A stretch of 64,000 nt of DNA from the NCBI GenBank assembly GCA_948146395.1, contig OX411551.1, positions 43,682,796 to 43,746,795 of the forward strand. Direction: 5' to 3'. Shown here in pieces: positions 22,701-34,700 of the stretch. Every line of letters starts with the position of its first letter. The stretch's first letter is position 1. Source of the DNA: Fragum whitleyi (taxonomy: Eukaryota; Mollusca; Bivalvia; Cardiida; Cardiidae). A model generated the notes under the pieces. That model was not told the origin of the DNA and did not search any database. It saw only the letters and a list, made by a program, of their open reading frames with translations. A program made the translations under genes and the position numbers.

Positions 22701-25700
22701 AATGTGTAAAGTATTTTGCAAACGTATTGCTATTCTGACTAAAGAGCAGACTCACAAGCTATAAACGCACTGTTTAATACACATTTAGGCTAAAATCTCC
22801 ATCTCGAGAATTTAAGAAATTAAGAAAATCCGCAAAGGAAGTATTCAAATATTTTTCAAGTAATACTCATTCCTCTCGTATGTTTGCGTATATAAATGTT
22901 GGCAAACTTATCATCTAGTATTAAAGCCTCGTTTACATTTGGCCTACGGAGCCCGTATCTCGCCGTAAGCATAAAATCGTACGGTGCCCGTGCGGTGACT
23001 TACGGTGCCCGTGCGATCATCGCACGGTCTTACGGGCACCGCAGACACATGCGATCTCGTTTAAAAAAATGTTATACACATCATGAAAAATCGCAAGCCA
23101 TGGTCGCCGCACGGACATCGCACGGAAGCCTTGCGATGATCGCGCGGAAATCATACGATATCTTAACTATCAAACATCCAAAACTAAACCCGTAGAATCG
23201 TGCGATGACCGCACGGCATCCTCTCAATATCCGTACGAAACCCGTGCGATCTCCGCACGGGAATCTCACGATTACCTTGCGATATCGCATGGGACCCGTA
23301 CGGTCTCATCATGGTATGCCCCCCCTCAAATATTTTCAAAATCGCACGGTCACCGGTATTGTGAACACATACGCCGTAGACCGTAGCTGTCTGCGATGTC
23401 CAAAAAATCGTAAGAAAAATCGCAGGCTGCGATATCGTACGGCGACCGTGGCAAATGTAAACTAGGCTTTATCCACAATTGACTATTAATTGTAAATTTT
23501 TTATGTATACATGCAGTTTGATAGGAAATATTGTCTTTATGCCCTGAAATAAACATTTACATTTAAAAAAATATATGGAAGAAAAGACAAGCAGCTTAAA
23601 GAGAACGCTTCTTATAATCGAATTTTCAAGTCGTTCCTAGACTGGTCATGAGGAAATATACAGATTTATACATGTAAATGGGTCATACCCACGTACATGC
23701 ACATAAACATTTATTTACGACACGCTGATGGTAGAACCTAAAGACAAATATTCAGCGGAACTTTTAAGTTTTCGTTGAATACTGAAACGCTGTCATACGC
23801 CAGAAACACGCTGTGAACACGCTGGCAACGCGCTAGACACACGTTAATTACGCTGGAGACACGCTATGCACACGTTTCTTGTACGCTGGAGACACGTTAG
23901 AAGCACGTTAAACTTTGGTCGAACGTGTTTCTAGCGTGTCCGTAGCGTATTTGAACGAGCTCCTATCGTGTCTCTAGCGTGCTGAGCGTGTTCGGAACGT
24001 GTGCAGAACGACTGCGGAGCGTGTTTCAACACGTTCGGCACACGCTGAGAAATTCTGTGCAAGCACAAAATTTTATGAGATACTCAGCGTATCGCAACGT
24101 GTTCCAACGTGTTACAGCGTGCCGATAGCGTGTGCGGAACGTGTTCATAGCGTACCCGACGTGTTCGTAGCGTGTTATAAAAAAATCCAACACGTTTCAC
24201 ACACGCTGGCTAAAACGTTAAGGTGTGACAGCCCTATAACAAATTATTTAAACTTTACTCGACAAAAACGTCGTTTGTCTTATATAAATCTATGAAACAT
24301 ATTAATCTAGGACACAATACTACATATTATGATTGATTTACTGCATACTGCATCATGTAAATTGTTGATTCTGTTCTAAAAGATACAAATTCAATAAGTA
24401 TCGCGATGGTAGCTCCGCTAGATATGATAGCTCTAGATAGATAAAGATAAACTTGACATACCTTTCAGGGAATGCAAATTGATTCACAGTATCCCATTTA
24501 GAGAGTAATAGTATTTTCTTGGTCGAATCATGCAACCCCTGTGTCACAGCTCCCTCGTCAAATACGTCTGGATATGGAGGATTGTTAAGCAAGGTGGACG
24601 TCGCCATTTAAATATTACCGCTCACAAACTTTTCAAGAATGACAAATCGCTCATACTTATTTTCTTTTGGTTAAGACGGCTTACCTTTCGTTGCTTTTAT
24701 ATGTAGAATGAAACCATCAATTTAGGCGATCTTGGCAATTTGCAAATTTATGTAATTGAACATACAGATAAATCTAGACAACTGCAGTCCCAAGATTAAG
24801 GTAGGCTATAACCCCCATTAGCCTTCGACTTAGAGGCCGTTTTTGGCCATGTTTAATTTTTCATTTTTCAGACTGATGTCACGCACATGCGTGAGTGCGT
24901 GAGCCTGGCTACGCCCCTGCAAACTTGACATGAATGTTCCTTGGGTAACCTTTAGGTAAATCATTCACTGAATTTTGATTGGCCATACATAAAGGTGTGT
25001 CAGAGCAGGGCCACTTTTCAATCATAGATCTTAAAAAATATTCTACAAGTCTAACTTTGAAAACTACAGTGTTGTTTAGGAAGGATAATTGTTTGAATTA
25101 GTTTAAGACTCTTTATCTCTTGAAAGATGTTAGTTAGAGTGGCCGATTTATTGCATTCAGATGAAAGTGGGTAGTAAGAAGGTGAAAGGATATGTGCAAT
25201 ATAAGAGATTTTATAATGTTTTTAGGTGAATTTAGCACCAGACCAAGTAACTCATCACAAAATAGTTAAAAAGAGCTTTCAAAATTTATTTTTTTTCAGT
25301 CAAAAGGAGCTTTGTTTAGTAAAATGATTACCTTTTTAATTTATTTACAAGTAAATGTAAAGCGATAGACATTGTGCTTTCAATTTAAAGTGTAATTTTA
25401 CACATGAAGGAGTACCAGAGTTGATGCTTTGTCAGGAAATGGTCTAAGGGAGATAAATCAGATAAAGATACATGTTGTTGCTTGATTTCCATTACATATC
25501 TGTAAACTCCAAATAATGATGAGGCCCCTTTCTCCAGTTTAACCTTTGTTGTTTAATCCCTGCTTTTTACGTGCCTGTGATTTTGTGATTGAGAAAACAT
25601 TGTGAAAAAAGAAGAAATTGCTTCTGACAAGCAATTTCTTCTTTTTCCACACTGTTTTCTACCCTACTGAATGATTATTTTTCAAATCCACTTTTAATTT

Positions 25701-28700
25701 TCGTCTGCAAAACCTTTGAATTTGGACAGGTCCAAAATTTTGTAAAACAGGAAAGGGTTAATCTGATGTACTGGCAATTAGTTTTGTAAACCTATACCAT
25801 AGTTGGTACTTTTCCTTGTATTCAGCTACAATTTGCTAGAATTCTGATTGGCCAACCAAATTGGTCTGGTTGTGGATGAAATAAAAATCATTCAACAGTT
25901 CTAAGTTAACCCTTTCCAGTTTTGAAGTTTTGAAGCACCGCTGCTAACTCAGTACAGACGAACCAACTCACTAGACAACTGTTAATGATAGAATAATAAT
26001 CTCAATTGAAAAAGAGAGAGTTCTATTTTCCAAGAAACCTGAGCAGGCGTCCAACCCCCCCCCCCAACCCCCCCCCCCTCTTAGCGAAAATCTTTTGCAA
26101 GTTACACACATGGTTATTGAGACACAAGGTGTTTGGTCTTTAATCATTTTTAGCTCTGCTGTTTCCGGAGAAAACCTGAGGTATTGCTATAGTCGTCGTT
26201 TTCGTCGTTCTTGTTGTCGTCGTCATGCAAAAACTTTGACCTTTGTGATATCTCTTGTTCTACTGAAAGCATTTACTTGAAACTTGGCACATATGTTCAC
26301 CATCAAAAGAGCAACCTATACTAGCAAGGGGGATAACTCTAGATGCATTTTGAACAAATTATGCCCCTCTTTCGACTTAAGTTTTTTTCCAATAATCAAG
26401 CACTCAACAGCCGAGTGTAGGCCCCCGTAGGCGATGCTCTTGTTAGAATTAATGTTTTCTCGAAAAAATTTGGATATCACAGCACTCATTTTTCTGTGAA
26501 TGGTCTTTTCTGCTGTTGTTGTTTTCTACCAAAAAAAAGAAAAAAAAGGCTAGGGGAGGAGTCGGGGGTTCCCCCTGGATCCTCCAGTGAATAGATTTCA
26601 TAAGTTTTGCGTTTGTTTGACTCATTTCTCTTTGATGTCAAACCACAAGTGATGTTTATCCTATCGAATTGTCATGGAACTTTACAAAACATGATGGGAG
26701 CATTTATTTTGAACCACTTTTTTTACAACAAAATATCTTCAAATTGAATTCGTTTTAGCCTTTTTTCATTTTCAAACAAAAATTAAAGTCAAATAAAATC
26801 AAACATCATGGAAAATAATGACTACATGTATCAAACTTTTTTTTATTATTATTTTATTACAGATGTACCACAAAAAGGGGACAATTTATCCTTTGCATCC
26901 TACTATGGGGACAACATGGTCTTGCAGGGCTACCCTTATAAGGCTACAATCTGGGGACATGCCCCTAACGGTTCCCATTATGGTCTGGTGAATGTCGTGA
27001 TTAATCCTGGGATGTATACATATGTAGCCATGGTACAAATAGATCTCACTTGGTCTCTGGTTATAGGTATGTATGAATCTAGTTGTTTTCCTCAACGAAC
27101 CTTTATCATGCGGAAATCATGCCTCAAACAAATTGCTTATTTTTGGGACATTCCAACCAATCTGGCTTGAGTCTTTTTTTTACAAGTATGAAGTAGCAAG
27201 CAGACAGTGTAGACTAAGATTAGGCTGCACATCTGTGCAGGCTAATCTTTGTCTATACTGTCTGCTAAAACTTAGTGTGCAGCAGAAATTTGCTATGGTG
27301 ATTTATGAACAGTTTAAAAAAAATGCATTCAAATCATCTTACAAAATTTACAAAGCTTCAAAGTGATGCATGTTTATTCAATGACAAGCTGATGATTTCA
27401 TATAATTAATGCAAGACAAATCCCCTTTCACATATGTTTTTGTGGCTTTTAAATGATTTAATATTCAGTAGCTAATAATATTAACAGCGTATTTATCCCT
27501 TGCTTTAAGCAATGAAAATTATCATAAAAATATCTTTTTTGGACATTGGAAATCAGTTTTAGTGTTACACTGCATTGACATTGTTGTACCTATTGATATT
27601 TCAATAATTGATAGGTGCATTTTGCTTTTTTGTCTTTCATTTATTTGTCTTATCTGTTTCCTAAAAGACTTAACATTTCTGACTCCAGTCAATATTGCTT
27701 GAGCAACCACCTCTATTATGCGACCACTTTTATTAAGCAACCATCATTTAAAGTCCCTTCACTGCAAACAAAATCTCCGAAAAAGTGGACATTTTGAAGC
27801 AAAACATTGTTTATGGTTGAATCTTAAGATGTTGCAACCCATTAAAATTGTCTCAATGAGATGATTGTAATGGGTCCAAACATCATAGGATTCAGTAAGA
27901 ATTAAGCGAGAATTAATTTATGCTGTCAAAATTGCCTGTCATTTTTATCATGAAGTAATGTATTAGGCAACCATTCCTGTTAAAGACAACTTTTTGGTGG
28001 TCCCTAAGTGGTCTCTTAACACAAGTTTTACTGTACTATTCAAGTTACAGTGCTCATTATGTGCTATGATGAAATATCTCACCAATACTCATTATCTGAT
28101 ACCAAGGTCAGGGTCATCTGACAAGGTCAATAACATGTGTCAAGGTCAACAGGGGTGTGGAAATACGACTTTTCTCCACTTGTCCATGGACAAGTAAAGG
28201 TCAATTTTCTACTTGTCCAGGATCAATATGAACTTGTCCACAAAAATTGAAATGTTATTATTGAGAAAGCATTGTTTTAATGAAGAAAATGCTGTAATTC
28301 AGCATTTTCTTCATTAAAGACAATGTTTTCCTCCACTTTCATACAAACAAAAGGATGTCTTTCCTCCTAGATCTTTTTAGTATTGTATCAAGATTTGCTC
28401 TGGTATTTACTTGTCCAAGGACAAGTGGCCTAGAAAAATGTACTTGCCCGCAAGTGAAAATGCCAGTGTCGGACAAGTCGGGCATGGGAATTCCACACCC
28501 CTGGTCAAAGTTGTTAAAAAATTGTTGTTTCAGGTCCCTTCAAGATGGATACTCCAATGACAATAGAGGCCTCTATGGGAAAATACTCTACCTCCATAAA
28601 GAATGTGTTGTTTGGTGATGTGTGGGTCTGCTCTGGACAATCCAATATGGCTTTTGCTCTCAGTCAGGTAGTAGGAATATCTTTGTGTATCCATATACAC

Positions 28701-31700
28701 TTCAAATCCATTATAACCCTGTGGGTGGGGTCCAAATATGTTCAATTAAAACTGAAAGAGACTGAATAAATCTCTGACCCCAGAACTGAATAACGCCCAT
28801 ATGTCAATGAGCGTGTGAAATGGACCTAAATGAAATAAAATGAGGCTGTAGTCAAGACGTAATGATCAGCAATTTTGCAAAAGTAAGCATAATTCATTTC
28901 TAGTGTGCACTTAACATAAATTGTATATGTAAAGTGTATTGTTTGTGGAGCCCACTTGTTGAGAGCATGCCATAGTTGTCTGTGTTTGTGCATTTGTGTG
29001 ATTCAGTCTGTCTGTGTTTGTCTAGACCATTAATCTTACATTTCGATGGCTCAGCGTGAAACAGTTGTAACTGCCTATATGTTTATATGCAGTTACAACT
29101 GTTTTGCACTGAGCAATCAATTTGTGAATCCAAGCAAATCAAGCAAATTTTCAGATAGCTCAAAGGTCATAGCTCAAGGTCAAAGGTTAGTATTGAGCTT
29201 TTCCGTATTATAGCTGCTTCATTGGTGAATGGGTTTCAAAATTATTTAGCACAATTTACGTTCTCCCTCAGGGTTGGTGTTCTAACTACCTTCACAGAAA
29301 TTTCTTCATTTCCCTAGATGCTTACTACCCTAAAAGAAAAAAGAAATAAATTCTCTTGTAGTGTTACTTGCTTGTGATTTTTACCAATATCCTGTTGGTA
29401 TTTAATGCAAGTGAAGAACTTAAAGATTCAGTGAATTAACAAGACAGTATATAATAATAATGATAATAATAACGACTATTTCAAGAGGCTGAATATTTGG
29501 TTTCCCAATCTTCCATATGGGCCTCAAAATATTGGATTTACAGAGATTTTACAAATATTTACACAATGTTATACACAAATGAAGATCTATTGATAACCCA
29601 TTTTCAAAAACAATCCATTTTTTTTTATGTCCCTGAAGAAAAGAAAAGCTCACAAAAACATCGAAGAATATGAAGAAATTGCTTGTTACTAGCAGTTCAT
29701 TCATAGTCCAAAATGTTTTCTTTTCATGAAGACACATATTTTTAAAGTTTCATTAATTTAAATTTGTCATAAGCAGCATCCTTGGACCTAGACATTCTAA
29801 TTTTTTGTTGTTGTTGTTGTTGTCTTGTATAGGGTTAATTGAATTACACAATGATCTAGAGATGATACAAGTTCATAGAGTAAACAATTCAAGGTTTTTG
29901 TCGTGGCCTTTTCAATATGCCGTTTTAGAGTGATATAACAACAGCTTGATCTTATACTTGCAATAAAGATTTTCTATTTCAATAATGGAAAAACAATGTG
30001 GTAAGATAAGAAATTTGATGTAACCAACAGTTTCTAAATATACCATTTTGTTTTCATATAGTTGGACAGAGGGAAATGATTTGCACTGCTTCAAGTTATT
30101 AGAACTTTTAAGTGTTGAAAGTTACAATTTTTTTTACACAGTCAGTGGACCTCCTACTCTAGGTAAAATGATGTATGATCTGACATGCTTTCTCTCCTAA
30201 AAGACAAAAGAAATTTGAATCTAACTTGTTTATGAAGTTTACCAATATTTCAGGTATATAATGCAAGTGAAGAGCTCAAAGATTCAGTGAATTATCCTAA
30301 CATTCGAATATTTGAACTCAACCTAAAGACATCAGAAGTTCCTCTGGCAGACCTTCATGATGATGGAGTAATGATACCTTGGTCTCTACCTACACCAGGT
30401 AAAATTGTTCAAAATACCATATTGATAGCTTGGCAGAAAACAGTTGTAAATGCCTCTATAGATATGTTTATAGGCAGTTACATTTTGATGGCTCAGTCAG
30501 AAACAATTGTAACTGCATATAGACAGTTGCAACTGTTTTGCATTGAGCCATCGATTTGTTTCAACCAGAGCCATCTATAATAAGACTTAGTTTAGATGTT
30601 TAGATGGCCCTTCAATAACTTACTGTTTGTTTCATATCCTTAACTGTATATTTAGTCCTTTGAATATCTGAGGGTTGTACTGTCAAACCAATATGGAATA
30701 TATATATTGAATTTTGGGTTAAATTCACCAATGGCATGGTGCCAATGTGTTAGCGACTGAGCCAAAGAAAATTCTCCCCAACATAGGTGTTAGGGTTGTA
30801 TTAAGACCTTTCTTAAGGGATATCCTAATGCTCACTGTAATGGCTTTAAGTTTCTATTTTGTACGAATTTTAAGATAGCTCAAAGTTTAAGGTCACATTT
30901 TGAGGCCAAATGTTAAAATTTCAAGCATTGGTGACCGTCCTGCAATTATCAAAGAATTAAGGAAAATGAGGCAATAAGCATAGTTTTTCTCCATCCCGGT
31001 TTGATTTGTTTTTTAGCTCACCTGAGCACGAAGTGCTCAAGGGAGCTATTGTGATGGATTGTTGTCCGGCGTCTGTCTGTCCGTCACGGCGTCAACTTTT
31101 TCTTTAAACGACATCTCCTTTTAAACTTATGGGTCAAAGTCAACCAAACTTGGCAGAAATATTCCTTGGGTGGTCCCTTATGAAAATTGCTCAAATGGAA
31201 AGGATCCGTGCCATATCACGGGAAAAGGGGCCTTAATGACAAATTTCTTGTTTTCACTCTAGAAGCCACAAATATGGTCCAATCTTTATGAAACTTGGTC
31301 AGAATGTTTGTTAGGTCATGAGGATGAGGTCTATTGAAAATGGGAAGGATCCATGTCATTTCACAGAAAAAGGCGTCTTAATTACAATTTTGTCAACAAT
31401 ATCTTTAAACGACATCTCCTCCTAAACTTATGGGTCAAAGTCAACCAAACTTGGCAGAAATATTCCTTGGAAGGTCCCTTATGAAAATTGCTCAAATGGA
31501 AAAGATCAGTGCCATATCACGGGAAAAGGGGCCTTAATGACAAATTTCTTGTTTAGACTCTAGAAGCCACAAATATGGTCCAATTTTCATGAAACTTGGT
31601 CAGAATGTTTGTTAGGTCATGAGGATGAAGTCTATTGAAAATGGGAAGGATCGGTACCATATCACAGGAAAAGGCGTCTTAATGACAATTTTTTGTTTAC

Positions 31701-34700
31701 TCTTTAGAAGCCAAAAATATGGTCCAATCATCATGAAACTTTGTCAGAATGTTTGTTTTGTTATGAGGATAAACTCATTTGAAAATGGAAAGGATCCATG
31801 CCATATCACGGGAAAAGGGGCCTTAATGACAATTTTCTCGTAAGAGCTCCAAACGCCACAAATATAGTCCAATCTTCATGAAACTTGATCAAAATGTTTG
31901 TCAGGGCACAAGAATGAACTCTGTTGAAAATGGGAAGGTTCATGCCATATCATAGGAAATGGAGTCTTAATGATAATTTACTTGAAATATCAGGTGAGCG
32001 ATTTAGGGCCCTAAGGGTCCTCGTGTTTAATAATAAAAAAGATTCGAATATTATCAACTTCAATGTCATAGGCAAAGGTAAATGTGTTAAATGGAAAGTA
32101 TAAATTTAGTTTCCTTTGAGCTTGCATTCTTCCAAAATTTTCAAATAAATTGTTAGGAAAATAAAGTACTGGTGCATGAGCTATTTTGAAAACCGCATTT
32201 CTCCTAATAAATGCTCCTGGGAGCTAAAGATAACATGGTCAGGGAGCTTTTAATTAGTGTACATGTTCTTATTTAAAAGATCATTAAAATTGATGTCTTT
32301 TAGGCCCTTTTCCCTTTAATTTGAGGTGAATTTCTTCTAAAAGATCATATAAATGATTGTTTAGAGAAAATTGATCTCAAATTAGATAAGTCTCAAGAAG
32401 TTCTAAAAGTCAAGGTATTTGAAGTGGGTTTTCTTAGTAAAAAATGTAGGGGTGCTACTATTTGGGGAGCGCACTATTATTAGAGGAAATACGGTATAAT
32501 GACTACTGGGTTCACTTCAATGACAAGGCCCATAACTGTGGATGATCCAACTTCATCAAATTAACTTGTATGTCATCTGTCTTTACAGAAAATCTAGGTG
32601 GGTTACCTTTCACCCACTTTTCTGCTGTCTGCTGGCTGTATGGAAAATATCTGTATCAAACATTAAAGAAACCAATAGGTAAGGTTTATGGCAATATATT
32701 ATTAGTTATACAGGCTTGAAAAAACTGTCCCCTGAGTCTGAGTGAGGGTTGAAATCATTTTTAGCTCGCCCAGGATGAAAGTCTCGGAAGAGCTATTGTC
32801 ATACCCTCGGATGTCGGTGTCGGCGTCCGCATCGGCGTCGGAGTCAGCGTCCGCATTAGGTTAAAGTTTTTTATTTCTATAAATATTTATCCTAGAGGCT
32901 GTATTTTTTACAGAAACACTCATTAGGGCATAGGCTTTCATTTGAGACCAACATCCATGTCAAAATGACCTTTAGACTGTGACCTTGGCCCTTTCAAAAA
33001 AGTTTTAACCAAAAACTTTTAACCAAAAAAACTTTAACCTTGCTTATATTTTCTGAGAGCTTTTAACAAGAGACATCATTACTTCATATGCACACTCATT
33101 AGGTGATAGGCTTTCACCAGAGACAAAGGTCCTTGACAATTTGACCTTGACCTTGACCCTTTGTGGACTTAGAAAAACTTTAACAGAAAACTTTAACCAA
33201 AATCTTTAACCTTGCATATATTTTTGAATTCTCTAACCTAGTGACATCATTACTTCATATATATATTCACCAGGCGATAGGCTTTCACCAGATGCCAAGG
33301 TCCTTCACAATTTGACCTTGACCTTTACCATTTGTAGACTTAAAAAACTTTAACCTAAAACATTAACCCAAAACTTCAACCTTGCTTACATTTTCTGAAT
33401 GCTTTAACCTAGGGACACTGTTTCTTCATTTACATACCAGAGATCAAGGTCCTTGATAATATGACCTTAACCTTGACCTTTTATGGAAAACTTTAAACTG
33501 AAAAACTTTAACCAAAACTTTAACCTTGCTTATATTTTCTTGAAGCTTTAACCTAGGTACATCATTACTTCATTTACATACTCAACATGTGATAGGCTTT
33601 CACCAGAGACCAAGGTCCTTTACAAATTGACCATGACCTTTTTAAGGACTTGGAAAAACTTTAACCAAAATACTTTAACCCAAAACTTTAACCTGGCTTA
33701 TATTTTCTGAATGCTTTACTCTAGGGACATTATTACTTCATACACATAATCACTAGGTGATAGGCTTTCACCGGAGTCCACTTTGGAGGCAAGAGGTGTG
33801 ACAAGTCTCTTTTTAATTTGGCCTTCATAACAGCTCTCTCTAAATAAAAAACAGAATAAAAGACAAATTGCCATAGCCAGTACATATCATGTATTTTTTT
33901 ACACAAATGGAAAAATAAATATATGCAGATATCTTATCCAATACTTACAATGTGTAACTGAAAAGGTATTAACATTAAAAGCTTTTTTTTTTCAAACAAG
34001 GTATAACTATCATAAATACGAAGCCCAAACCTCTTCAAAATTTTAATATATCCTCAATTTATAAGTATTGTAGATGATTTTAACATAATTTAGAACTCTA
34101 AAACCGAATGGTGAAACTGATTCAAAAACATTTAAATCTCATATATAAAGGCTTTATTTTTTACAAAAACACTCATTAGGGCATAGAATTTCATTTGAGA
34201 CCAACATCCATGTCGAAATGACCTTTAGACTGTGACCTTGGCCCTTTCAAAAAAGTTTTAACCAAAATCTTTAACCAAAAAAACTGTAACCTTGCTTATA
34301 TTTTCTGAAAGCTTTTAACTGGAGACATCATTACTTCATAGGCACACTTCCTTCCAAGGTTCATGATTTTGCATATATCTATGTGACAAGCATCCAATAG
34401 GGCAAGCTATGTTTTCCTCTGACAACTCTTGTTTACTGCTGGGAATAAATCGTCATATACCCAGGCAAGAAACTGTATTACAAATTTATTACACTTCAAA
34501 AGTTTAAGGGCTAAATATCTGTCTTAGGCCTTGGTTAAACTTAATTCTTTCAAATCGGGGGCATATTGTTTTACTCGTGTCTGTCTGTCTGTCTGTCCGT
34601 CTGTCCGAAAATTAACCAAACTTAACCTTTGCCTTTTCTCCAAAAGTATTTGACATACAAAGCTGTACACCAAAGTCAAGGTCATGTGACAAGGTCAAGG

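Larger units (their letters stand above)
21116..24919. mobile_element. 3.8-kb TIR transposon, outermost of a three-level nest
   Basis: CAGAGGCGTAGCCAGG at the left and CCTGGCTACGCCCCTG at the right form the TIR, with a 5-bp direct repeat CAAAC on both sides (21111-21115 and 24920-24924). The interrupted host repeat reads continuously across the empty site. The CAG(R)GGCGTAGCC end is hAT-like, but hAT usually makes 8-bp duplications, so the superfamily is open. A GC-rich segment follows the left TIR (GGTGGGGGTCCGGGGAGCCT). No full transposase is left; the exon-like ORF at 24462-24607 may be its remnant. Confidence 0.75.
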
